Notes under the pieces: model-generated
Database searches by the model: none
What the model was told of the DNA's origin: nothing
What the model saw: only the letters and a program-made list of their open reading frames with translations
Made by a program: the position numbers and the translations under genes
Shown here: positions 23,650 through 35,893 of the stretch, piece after piece
Numbering within the stretch: the stretch's first letter is position 1
Layout: each line of letters begins with the position of its first letter
Origin: Pseudomonadota bacterium
GTDB taxonomy: Bacteria > Pseudomonadota > Gammaproteobacteria > Burkholderiales > Burkholderiaceae_C
NCBI GenBank assembly: GCA_020161065.1
Contig: JAIUPH010000005.1
Location: forward strand, 1-64,000
DNA: 64,000 nt
Direction of reading: 5' to 3'

Positions 23650-24585
23650 ATGCGCTTCGACCTCACCACCCTCAACCTCGTGCTGGCCATTGCCGACACC
23701 CGCAGCATCACCCGCGGCGCCGCGCGCGAGAGCCTGGCGCTGGCCGCGGCCAGCAAGCGCTTGTCGGACCTGGAAGCGCGGCTGGGCGTGCCGCTGTTCC
23801 AGCGCCGCGCGCGCGGCGTCGAGCCCACCGAGGCCGGGCGCGCGCTGCTGCGCCACATCCGCTCGCTCAACGCCTCGCTGCACGCGCTGGAGAACGAGGT
23901 GGTCGAGTTCTCGCGCGGCATCAAGGGCCACCTGCGCGTGGCGGCCAATGCCAGCGCCATCGCCGAGCACCTGCCGGCCGACCTGGCGGCCTTCGCCAAG
24001 GCGCAGGCCGGCATCCGCATCAGCCTGGAAGAGCTGACCAGCCGCGAGGTGCAGGCCGCGCTGGCCGAAGGCCGCGCCGACGTGGGCATCTTCATCGCCG
24101 ACGAGCCGCCCGAGCCGGCGCTGGACGCCCGGCCGTATCGCGAAGGCAAGCTGGCGATCCTGGTGCCGCGCGGCCACGTGCTGGCGAAGAAGGCGGCGCA
24201 ACGCTTCGACGCGCTGCTCGACTTCGACATCGTCGGCCTGCACGCCGGCTCGGCCGCGCACGAGCAGATGCGCGAACGCGCGCAGGCGCTGGGCCGCACG
24301 CTGAACGCGCGCATGCAGGTGCACGGCTTCGACGCCATCGCCCAGCTCGTCGAGGCCGGCCTCGGCGTTGCCGTGCTGCCGCAGGCGGTGGCGCAGCGCT
24401 TCGCCAAGGTCTTCAAGGTGCAGCCGCTGGTGCTGCAGGAAGACTGGGCGCGCCGCCGCTACTGGCTGGCCGTGCGCCGCCAGGCGGTGCAGCCGGCGCC
24501 GCTGCAACGCTTCATCGATACCTTGACACCCCCTTCACCATCATCACCACCATCACCCGCATCGCCACCCCGGAGGCAGCCATGA
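23650..24585 (+). CDS. LysR-family regulator coupled to leuC
   Basis: A 311-residue LysR regulator: N-terminal winged helix (about 1-60; [33 protein letters not shown]) and a C-terminal two-lobed effector domain (about 90-300). Its last codons contain the GGAGG Shine-Dalgarno for leuC (24572-24576) and its stop overlaps the leuC ATG (ATGA, 24582-24585). The pairing LysR-leuC is seen across Burkholderiales, so it probably controls leucine biosynthesis or a linked process, but the effector is unknown. The C-terminal tail is unusually rich in Pro and Ser because of a simple tcaccacc-type repeat in the DNA (about 24530-24570). Confidence 0.88.
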   Translation: MRFDLTTLNLVLAIADTRSITRGAARESLALAAASKRLSDLEARLGVPLFQRRARGVEPTEAGRALLRHIRSLNASLHALENEVVEFSRGIKGHLRVAANASAIAEHLPADLAAFAKAQAGIRISLEELTSREVQAALAEGRADVGIFIADEPPEPALDARPYREGKLAILVPRGHVLAKKAAQRFDALLDFDIVGLHAGSAAHEQMRERAQALGRTLNARMQVHGFDAIAQLVEAGLGVAVLPQAVAQRFAKVFKVQPLVLQEDWARRRYWLAVRRQAVQPAPLQRFIDTLTPPSPSSPPSPASPPRRQP

Positions 24586-26006
24586 GCGCGCGCACCTTGT
24601 ACGACAAGCTGTGGGACGAACACGTCGTCCACACCGAGGAGGACGGCACCGCCGTGCTCTACATCGACCGCCACCTCGTGCACGAGGTGACCAGCCCGCA
24701 GGCCTTCGAAGGGCTGCGCCTGGCCGGCCGCAAGGTCTGGCGCGTCTCGTCGGTGGTGGCCACTGCCGACCACAACACGCCCACCACCGGCTGGGATCGA
24801 GGTTATGACGGCATCGCCGACCCCATCAGCAAGCAGCAGGTGACGACGCTGGACGCCAACATCAGGGCCTTCGGCGCGGCGGCTTACTTTCCGTTCCTGG
24901 ACAAGCGCCAAGGCATCGTCCACGTGATCGGGCCCGAGCAGGGCGCCACGCTGCCGGGCATGACGGTCGTCTGCGGCGACAGCCACACCAGCACGCACGG
25001 CGCCTTCGGCGCGCTGGCGCACGGCATCGGCACCAGCGAGGTCGAGCATGTGCTGGCCACGCAGACGCTGCTGGCCAAGAAGGCCAAGAACATGCTCGTC
25101 AAGGTCGACGGCACGCTGGCCCGCGGGCTGACCGCGAAAGACATCGTGCTGGCCATCATCGGCCGCATCGGCACCGCCGGCGGCACCGGCTACACCATCG
25201 AGTTCGCCGGCAGCGCCATCCGCGCACTGTCGATGGAAGGCCGCATGACGGTGTGCAACATGGCCATCGAGGCCGGCGCGCGCGCCGGGCTGGTGGCCGT
25301 CGACGACAAGACCATCGAGTACGTGCGCAACCGCCCGTTCGCGCCCAAGGGTGTCGAGTTCGAGCAGGCGGCGGCCCACTGGCGCACGCTGCACTCCGAC
25401 CCTGGCGCGCACTTCGACGCGGTGGTCGAGATCGACGCCTCGGCGCTGAAGCCGCAGGTCACCTGGGGCACGTCGCCCGAGATGGTGCTGTCGATCGACG
25501 ACCGCGTGCCCGACCCCGACAAGGAGAAGGACGGCAACAAGCGCGGCGCGATCGAGCGCGCGTTGCATTACATGGGCCTGCAGCCCAACAAGGCGATGAG
25601 CGACATCACCATCGACAAGGTGTTCATCGGCAGTTGCACCAACAGCCGCATCGAAGACCTGCGCGACGCCGCCGCGGTGGTGAAGAAGCTGGGCCGCAAG
25701 GTGGCCGGCAACGTCAAGCTGGCGCTGGTGGTGCCGGGCTCGGGCCTGGTCAAGGCGCAGGCCGAGAGCGAAGGCCTGCACGAGGTGTTCAAGGCCGCCG
25801 GCTTCGAATGGCGCGAGCCCGGCTGCAGCATGTGCCTGGCGATGAACGCCGACAAGCTGGAGCCCGGCGAGCGCTGCGCCAGCACCAGCAACCGCAACTT
25901 CGAAGGCCGCCAGGGCAACGGCGGCCGCACGCACCTGGTGAGCCCGGCGATGGCGGCGGCCGCGGCGATCGAAGGGCACTTCGTCGACATCCGTCGCATC
26001 GCCTGA
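24582..26006 (+). CDS. leuC: 3-isopropylmalate dehydratase large subunit
   Basis: A 474-residue aconitase-superfamily subunit that, with LeuD, isomerises 2-isopropylmalate to 3-isopropylmalate in leucine synthesis. The three [4Fe-4S] ligands are visible: Cys352 (IGSCTNSR) and Cys415/Cys418 ([12 protein letters not shown]). The N terminus ([14 protein letters not shown]) and length match the family. Translation starts within the stop codon of the LysR gene, so both are on one transcript. leuD follows after 17 bases. Confidence 0.96.
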   Translation: MSARTLYDKLWDEHVVHTEEDGTAVLYIDRHLVHEVTSPQAFEGLRLAGRKVWRVSSVVATADHNTPTTGWDRGYDGIADPISKQQVTTLDANIRAFGAAAYFPFLDKRQGIVHVIGPEQGATLPGMTVVCGDSHTSTHGAFGALAHGIGTSEVEHVLATQTLLAKKAKNMLVKVDGTLARGLTAKDIVLAIIGRIGTAGGTGYTIEFAGSAIRALSMEGRMTVCNMAIEAGARAGLVAVDDKTIEYVRNRPFAPKGVEFEQAAAHWRTLHSDPGAHFDAVVEIDASALKPQVTWGTSPEMVLSIDDRVPDPDKEKDGNKRGAIERALHYMGLQPNKAMSDITIDKVFIGSCTNSRIEDLRDAAAVVKKLGRKVAGNVKLALVVPGSGLVKAQAESEGLHEVFKAAGFEWREPGCSMCLAMNADKLEPGERCASTSNRNFEGRQGNGGRTHLVSPAMAAAAAIEGHFVDIRRIA

Positions 26007-26023
26007 AGGAGGACGATTCCACC

Positions 26024-26674
26024 ATGCAAGCCTTCACCGTGCACCAGGGCCTGGTCGCCCCGATGGACCGCGAGAACGTCGACACCGACGCCATCATCCC
26101 CAAGCAGTTCCTGAAGTCGATCAAGCGTTCGGGCTTCGGCCCCAACCTGTTCGACGAATGGCGCTACCTGGACAAGGGCGAGCCGGGGCAGGACCTCGCG
26201 ACGCGCAAGCCCAACCCCAACTTCGTGCTGAACCAGCCGCGGTACGCCGGCGCCAGCATCCTCATCGCGCGGCGCAACTTCGGCTGCGGCTCCAGCCGCG
26301 AGCACGCGCCCTGGGCGCTGGAGCAGTACGGCTTTCGCGCGCTGATCGCGCCCAGCTTCGCCGACATCTTCTTCAACAACTGCTTCAAGAACGGCTTGCT
26401 GCCGATTCAACTGGGCGAAGCGCAGGTGGCCACGCTGTTCGACGAAGTGGCGGCCTTTCCCGGCTACCGGCTGACCGTGGACCTGCCGCGGCAGGTGATC
26501 GTCAAGCCCGACGGCAGCGAGCTGCCCTTCGAGGTGCAGCCCTTCCGCAAATACTGCCTGGTGGGCGGCTTCGACGACATCGGCCTGACGCTGCGCCACG
26601 CCGACAAGATCCGCGCCTTCGAGGCCGAGCGCCTGGCGCGTATGCCTTGGCTGGCCACCCGCAACGTCGCTTGA
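26024..26674 (+). CDS. leuD: 3-isopropylmalate dehydratase small subunit
   Basis: A 216-residue swivelling-domain subunit of isopropylmalate isomerase. Family motifs include [15 protein letters not shown] near the N terminus and [13 protein letters not shown] in the middle, which contact the substrate carboxylates. A near-perfect AAGGAGG (26007-26013) precedes the ATG. In many relatives a short entericidin-like gene sits between leuC and leuD; here the 17-base gap leaves no room for it. leuB follows after 13 bases. Confidence 0.96.
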   Translation: MQAFTVHQGLVAPMDRENVDTDAIIPKQFLKSIKRSGFGPNLFDEWRYLDKGEPGQDLATRKPNPNFVLNQPRYAGASILIARRNFGCGSSREHAPWALEQYGFRALIAPSFADIFFNNCFKNGLLPIQLGEAQVATLFDEVAAFPGYRLTVDLPRQVIVKPDGSELPFEVQPFRKYCLVGGFDDIGLTLRHADKIRAFEAERLARMPWLATRNVA

Positions 26675-26687
26675 AAAGGAACCCGAG

Positions 26688-27758
26688 ATGAAGATCGCCA
26701 TCCTGCCCGGCGACGGCATCGGCCCCGAGATCATGGCCGAGGCCGTGAAGGTGCTGAACGCGCTGGGCCTGAGCTTCGAGACCGAGACCGCGCTGGTCGG
26801 CGGCGCTGCCTACGACGCCCATGGCCACCCGCTGCCCGAGGCCACGCTGGCGCTGGCCAAGGCGGCCGACGCGGTGCTGTTCGGCGCCGTCGGCGACTGG
26901 AAGTACGACAAGCTGGAGCGCCAGTTCCGCCCCGAGCAGGCCATCCTGGGCCTGCGCAAGCAGCTGGGCCTGTTCGCCAATTTCCGCCCGGCCATCTGCT
27001 ACGAGCAGCTGACGCAGGCCTCCAGCCTGAAGCCCGAGCTGGTGGCCGGGCTCGACATCCTGATCATCCGCGAGCTGACCGGCGACATCTACTTCGGCCA
27101 GCCGCGCGGGCGCCGCAGCGCCGTCGACGGCCACTTCCCCGGTGCCGAGGAAGCCTTCGACACCATGCGCTACAGCAAGCCGGAGATCGAGCGCATCGCG
27201 CACGTGGCGTTCCAGGCGGCGCGCAAGCGCGGCAAAAAGGTCACCAGCGTCGACAAGGCCAACGTGCTGGAGACCTTCCAGTTCTGGAAGGACGTGGTGA
27301 CCGAGGTGCACGCGCAGTACCCCGACGTGACGCTGGAGCACATGTACGTCGACAACGCCGCGATGCAACTCGTCAAGGCGCCCAAGGCCTTCGACGTGGT
27401 GGTCACCGGCAACATGTTCGGCGACATCCTGTCCGACGAAGCGGCCATGCTCACCGGCAGCATCGGCATGCTGCCCAGCGCGTCGCTCGACAAGAACAAC
27501 AAGGGCCTCTACGAACCCAGCCACGGCAGCGCGCCCGACATCGCGGGCAAGGGCGTCGCCAACCCGCTGGCCACCATCCTGTCGGCGGCGATGATGCTGC
27601 GCTTCTCGCTCAACCAGGAAGCCGCCGCCCGGCGCATCGAAACCGCGGTGAAAGCGGTGCTCGCGCAAGGCCTGCGCACGGCCGACATCTGGAGCGAAGG
27701 CACGACCAAGGTCGGCACGCGCGAGATGGGCGACGCGGTGGTCAAGGCGTTGGCTTGA
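26688..27758 (+). CDS. leuB: 3-isopropylmalate dehydrogenase
   Basis: A 356-residue NAD-dependent beta-decarboxylating dehydrogenase that converts 3-isopropylmalate to 2-oxoisocaproate in leucine synthesis. Family features: [14 protein letters not shown] start, the [14 protein letters not shown] substrate loop, [20 protein letters not shown] metal-binding segment and the NAD loop [18 protein letters not shown]. An AAAGGA lies just upstream of the ATG. It closes the leuCDB block; in related genomes asd would follow directly, but here two accessory genes intervene. Confidence 0.97.
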   Translation: MKIAILPGDGIGPEIMAEAVKVLNALGLSFETETALVGGAAYDAHGHPLPEATLALAKAADAVLFGAVGDWKYDKLERQFRPEQAILGLRKQLGLFANFRPAICYEQLTQASSLKPELVAGLDILIIRELTGDIYFGQPRGRRSAVDGHFPGAEEAFDTMRYSKPEIERIAHVAFQAARKRGKKVTSVDKANVLETFQFWKDVVTEVHAQYPDVTLEHMYVDNAAMQLVKAPKAFDVVVTGNMFGDILSDEAAMLTGSIGMLPSASLDKNNKGLYEPSHGSAPDIAGKGVANPLATILSAAMMLRFSLNQEAAARRIETAVKAVLAQGLRTADIWSEGTTKVGTREMGDAVVKALA

Positions 27759-27781
27759 AGTACGGCCGGCGCCTCGTCGGA

Positions 27782-27831
27782 TTGTCAAATTGTCAATTGA
27801 ATTGCCAATTTGTACGATGACGGGCTAGCAT
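27782..27831 (+). promoter_or_regulatory. AT-rich promoter with TTGTCAA direct repeats, possibly leaderless
   Basis: Two TTGTCAA copies (27782-27788 and 27790-27796), then ATTGAATTGCCAAT, lie in the only AT-rich patch here. TTGCCA (27802-27807) and TAGCAT (27826-27831) are separated by 18 bases. A start 6-7 bases later would fall on the ATG at 27838, so the ATPase mRNA may lack a leader; no Shine-Dalgarno is visible. The repeats may be an operator. Confidence 0.4.
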
Positions 27832-27837
27832 GGCCTG

Positions 27838-29028
27838 ATGATTCCGCGCCAAGCGCTGCCACGCCTGCTGGAACTGGCCGGCTACTACCCCATCGTCGCG
27901 ATCACCGGGCCGCGCCAGTCCGGCAAGACGACGCTGGCGCGCGCCGCGTTCGCCGACAAGCCCTACGCCAGCCTGGAAGACCCCGACGTGCGCGCGCTGG
28001 CGGCGCACGACCCGCGCGGCTTTCTCGCCCAATACCCGGATGGGGCGATCCTCGACGAAGCCCAGCGCGCGCCGGATCTCTTCTCGTATCTGCAAACTCG
28101 GGTCGACGGCGAGCGCCGCATGGGCTTGTTCATCGTCACCGGTTCGCAGCAGTTCGGGCTGATGGAGGGGCTGTCGCAATCGCTGGCCGGGCGCGTGGGC
28201 TTGCTCCATCTGTTGCCCTTCTCCTGGGACGAGGTCGCCGCGACATGCTCGGGCGACCGGCTGGAAGACTGGCTGTGGCGCGGCAGCTACCCGCCGCTGT
28301 ACGACCGCGCGGTGCCGCCCCACATCTGGTTTGCCGACTACCTGTCCACCTACGTCGAGCGCGACGTGCGCCGCCTGCTGCAGGTGCGCGACCTCGACGC
28401 CTTCCATCGCTTCGTGCTGATGTGCGCGGCGCGAACCGGCCAGTTGCTCAACCTCTCGGCGCTGGCCGCCGATTGCGGCATCACCCATAACACCGCACAT
28501 GCCTGGCTCTCGGTGCTGGAGGCCGGCTACCTGGTGCTGCGGCTGGCGCCGTTCCACCGCAACTTCGGCAAGCGCCTGACCAAGACGCCCAAGCTGTACT
28601 TCCTGGACACCGGCTTTGCCGCGTGGCTGGCGGGCGTGCGCAGCGCCGACGAACTGGCCATCGGCAGCCTGCGCGGCCCCTTGTTCGAGACCTGGGTGGT
28701 CGGCGAATTCGCCAAGCGCCGCCGCAACGCGCTGGTGGCGGAAGAACTGCACTTCTGGCGCGATTCCGCCGGCAACGAAGTGGACCTGCTGGTGACGCGC
28801 GGCGACGAGGTCCTGGCCGCCGTCGAATGCAAGTCGGGCCGCACGGTCGCCGAAGACTGGTTCGCGCCGCTCTCGCGCTTCAGCGCCTTGAGCGGCACGC
28901 CGCGCCGCTTGCTGATCTACGGTGGCGACGCCGACCAACCGCGCAGCGGCGCCGCCGTGTTCGGCTGGCGCCGCATTGGCCGCGCGCTCGATCAGGCCTT
29001 TGCCGCGCCGGCGCCGCCGGCGGCGTGA
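27838..29028 (+). CDS. AAA ATPase with DUF4143 / PD-(D/E)XK-like C terminus
   Basis: A 396-residue protein of the AAA_14-DUF4143 type. Residues 15-140 form a P-loop ATPase: Walker A GPRQSGKT (24-31), Walker B ILDEAQ with Asp73-Glu74, and a sensor-like VTGSQQF. A winged-helix-like middle follows, and the C-terminal DUF4143 (about 200-370) carries Asp316 (EVDLLV) and Glu330-Cys-Lys332 (VECKSG), the spacing of a PD-(D/E)XK nuclease fold, possibly inactive. Family members are widespread, often patchily distributed, and mostly of unknown function. The next gene, an exonuclease-helicase fusion, begins two bases after the stop, so the two are probably a functional pair. Both interrupt the leuB-asd order. 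Confidence 0.85.
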   Translation: MIPRQALPRLLELAGYYPIVAITGPRQSGKTTLARAAFADKPYASLEDPDVRALAAHDPRGFLAQYPDGAILDEAQRAPDLFSYLQTRVDGERRMGLFIVTGSQQFGLMEGLSQSLAGRVGLLHLLPFSWDEVAATCSGDRLEDWLWRGSYPPLYDRAVPPHIWFADYLSTYVERDVRRLLQVRDLDAFHRFVLMCAARTGQLLNLSALAADCGITHNTAHAWLSVLEAGYLVLRLAPFHRNFGKRLTKTPKLYFLDTGFAAWLAGVRSADELAIGSLRGPLFETWVVGEFAKRRRNALVAEELHFWRDSAGNEVDLLVTRGDEVLAAVECKSGRTVAEDWFAPLSRFSALSGTPRRLLIYGGDADQPRSGAAVFGWRRIGRALDQAFAAPAPPAA

Positions 29029-29030
29029 CC

Positions 29031-34241
<5,211 letters not shown>

Positions 34242-34310
34242 GCGCAGGGCGCGACCGCGGCAACGCCGGCTGCGGTGGCAACGGGCTGGCGCCGCGCACC
34301 CGCTCGCCCG

Positions 34311-34316
34311 TATACT
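34311..34316 (+). promoter_or_regulatory. -10 element of the asd leader promoter
   Basis: TATACT matches 5 of 6 consensus bases; no clear -35 is seen. A start 6-8 bases downstream would be at about 34323-34325, on or next to the ATG of the leader peptide, so the leader mRNA may be nearly leaderless. Confidence 0.5.
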
Positions 34317-34324
34317 CCGCCCCC

Positions 34325-34426
34325 ATGTTTGCCGCCCGCCCGTTCGTTCCGAACCGCACCGTCGCCGCCAAGGCCGGTGCCGCCGCGCGCGCAAGCACCA
34401 CCAAAACCACGACCATTACCGGCTGA
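34325..34426 (+). CDS. Thr-rich leader peptide of the asd attenuator
   Basis: A 33-codon frame starts with MFAARPFVPN and ends in STTKTTTITG. Codons 25-32 read Thr-Thr-Lys-Thr-Thr-Thr-Ile-Thr: six Thr plus Lys and Ile, all end products of the aspartate-semialdehyde pathway that the next gene (asd) feeds. The same style of Thr/Ile codons marks the enterobacterial thr operon leader. The peptide's last bases and stop codon (ACCGGCTG, 34418-34425) are complementary to CAGCCGGT (34477-34484), which overlaps the 5' arm of a T-tailed terminator. Ribosome stalling at the Thr codons would leave that segment free and block the terminator; completion of the peptide would mask it. A database gene model would probably miss so short a frame. 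Confidence 0.7.
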   Translation: MFAARPFVPNRTVAAKAGAAARASTTKTTTITG

Positions 34427-34505
34427 ACGCAGCCTGGTTCGTCGTGCGCCCGTTCCCGGCCCAGACGAGCCGGGTGCAGCCGGTCCGGTCGGGACCGTTT
34501 GTTTG
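34418..34505 (+). promoter_or_regulatory. Attenuator RNA of asd: pause hairpin, antiterminator and terminator
   Basis: Segment 1 GGCTG-AACG-CAGCC (34421-34434) is a hairpin at the leader stop codon. A middle stem CCCGGC/GCCGGG (34455-34460 and 34469-34474) follows. The terminator is CGGTCC (34481-34486), loop of 5, GGACCG (34492-34497), then TTTGTTTG. The antiterminator pairs ACCGGCTG (34418-34425) with CAGCCGGT (34477-34484), eight perfect base pairs that exclude the terminator's 5' arm. The asd ATG lies 20 bases beyond the T-tract. Confidence 0.68.
34481..34505 (+). terminator. Rho-independent terminator in the asd leader
   Basis: Six-base-pair GC stem (CGGTCC / GGACCG) with a five-base loop, followed directly by TTTGTTTG. 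Its position between a Thr-rich leader frame and asd marks it as a conditional terminator. Confidence 0.7.
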
Positions 34506-34524
34506 ACTGAAAGGGCGATTGAAC

Positions 34525-35640
34525 ATGAACACCTTGGTTGGTCTGGTCGGCTGGCGCGGCATGGTCGGCTCCGTGCTGATGGAGCGCATGCGCGCAGAGA
34601 ACGATTTCGCGCTCATCGAGCCGCTGTTCTTCTCCACCTCCAACGCCGGCGGCGCGGCGCCGGCGCAGGCGAAGAACGAAACCAGGCTGCACGACGCCTT
34701 CGACATCGCCGCGCTCAAGCGCTGCGACATCGTCATCACCGCCCAGGGCGGCGACTACACGAGCGAGGTCTTCCCCAAGCTGCGCGCCGCCGGTTGGAAC
34801 GGCCATTGGATCGACGCCGCCAGCACGCTGCGCATGAAGGACGATGCGGTCATCGTGCTCGACCCGGTGAACCTGCCGGTGATCCGCGCCGCGATGAAGA
34901 AGGGCGGCCGCAACTGGATCGGCGGCAACTGCACGGTGAGCTGCATGCTGATGGGCGTGGGCGCGCTGTACAAGGCCGGCCTCGTCGAGTGGATGAGCAC
35001 GCAGACCTACCAGGCCGCCAGCGGCGGCGGCGCGCAGCACATGCGCGAGCTGCTCACGCAATACGGCACGCTCAACGCCGAGGTGAAGGCGCTGCTCGAC
35101 GACCCGAAGAGCGCGATCCTCGAAATCGACCGCAAGGTGATCGCCAAGCAGCGCGCGCTGTCGGCCGACGAGACGGCCAACTTCGGCGTGCCGCTGGGCG
35201 GCTCGCTGATCCCGTGGATCGACAAGGACCTCGGCAATGGCGTCAGCCGCGAAGAGTGGAAGGGCATGGCCGAGACCAACAAGATCCTCGGCACGGCGGC
35301 GCCGGTGCCGGTCGACGGCTTTTGCGTGCGCGTCGGCGCGATGCGCTGCCACAGCCAAGCGCTGACCTTCAAGCTGAAGAAGGACGTGCCGCTGGCCGAT
35401 GTCGAAGCGATGATCGCCGCCGACAACGCCTGGGTGACGGTGGTGCCCAACAACAAGGAAGCCACGCTGCGCGAGCTGACGCCGGTGGCCGTGACGGGCA
35501 CGATGACGATCCCCGTCGGCCGCATCCGCAAGCTGGCGATGGGCCCCGAGTACCTGGGCGCCTTCACCATCGGCGACCAGTTGCTGTGGGGCGCCGCCGA
35601 GCCGCTGCGCCGCATGCTGCGCATCCTGCTGGAGGCTTGA
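34525..35640 (+). CDS. asd: Aspartate-semialdehyde dehydrogenase
   Basis: A 371-residue enzyme that reduces aspartyl phosphate to aspartate semialdehyde with NADPH, the branch point to lysine/diaminopimelate, threonine, methionine and isoleucine. It starts with the nucleotide-binding [13 protein letters not shown] and has the catalytic Cys136 in GGNCTVSCM, matching Cys135 of the E. coli enzyme; length fits the proteobacterial long form. The ATG at 34525 has AAAGGG nine bases upstream, inside the region just after the attenuator T-tract. Expression is therefore probably set by read-through of that terminator. A large hairpin follows the stop codon. Confidence 0.97.
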   Translation: MNTLVGLVGWRGMVGSVLMERMRAENDFALIEPLFFSTSNAGGAAPAQAKNETRLHDAFDIAALKRCDIVITAQGGDYTSEVFPKLRAAGWNGHWIDAASTLRMKDDAVIVLDPVNLPVIRAAMKKGGRNWIGGNCTVSCMLMGVGALYKAGLVEWMSTQTYQAASGGGAQHMRELLTQYGTLNAEVKALLDDPKSAILEIDRKVIAKQRALSADETANFGVPLGGSLIPWIDKDLGNGVSREEWKGMAETNKILGTAAPVPVDGFCVRVGAMRCHSQALTFKLKKDVPLADVEAMIAADNAWVTVVPNNKEATLRELTPVAVTGTMTIPVGRIRKLAMGPEYLGAFTIGDQLLWGAAEPLRRMLRILLEA

Positions 35641-35697
35641 ACGGCGGCGGCCTTACTCACCAGGCGTTGCCGATGGGCAACAATCGGGCGCCGCCGT
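35641..35697 (+). terminator. Two-tier hairpin after asd
   Basis: Outer arms ACGGCGGCG (35641-35649) and CGCCGCCGT (35689-35697) enclose an inner hairpin GTTGCC-gatg-GGCAAC (35666-35681). No T-tract follows, so termination may be partial or Rho-assisted. Confidence 0.45.
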
Positions 35698-35742
35698 GCG
35701 AAACAAAGCATTGCCAGGGTTAATGTCAGCCTTTGGATGAGC

Positions 35743-35771
35743 TTGTCAGCCTATATGCTTGATGCTATTGT
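35743..35771 (+). promoter_or_regulatory. Candidate fimV promoter
   Basis: TTGTCA (35743-35748), 17-base spacer, TATTGT (35766-35771), in an AT-rich patch. The start would be near 35778, giving an untranslated leader of about 115 bases before the fimV ATG. Confidence 0.5.
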
Positions 35772-35830
35772 GTTTTCCACCGCGTCAGCATGACCGGCGT
35801 GCCGCCCGGTGGGGTGAGTGGGATCGGAGT

Positions 35831-35868
35831 CGGCGGGTCTCTTTCGCGGAGCACCCGCCGATCGTTTT
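35831..35868 (+). terminator. T-tailed hairpin inside the fimV leader
   Basis: CGGCGGGT (35831-35838) pairs perfectly with ACCCGCCG (35853-35860) across 14 bases and is followed by ATCGTTTT. It lies between the proposed promoter and the fimV start, so it could be a conditional terminator; no leader frame or ligand-binding fold is evident. Confidence 0.45.
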
Positions 35869-35893
35869 GGGGGACGCCTTGGAACAACGCTCG

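Noticed and set aside
24500-24600. Thr/Ile-rich reading ([12 protein letters not shown]) just upstream of leuC, resembling a leader peptide
   Set aside because: It has no start codon of its own, lies inside the LysR coding sequence, carries no Leu codons and is not followed by a terminator.
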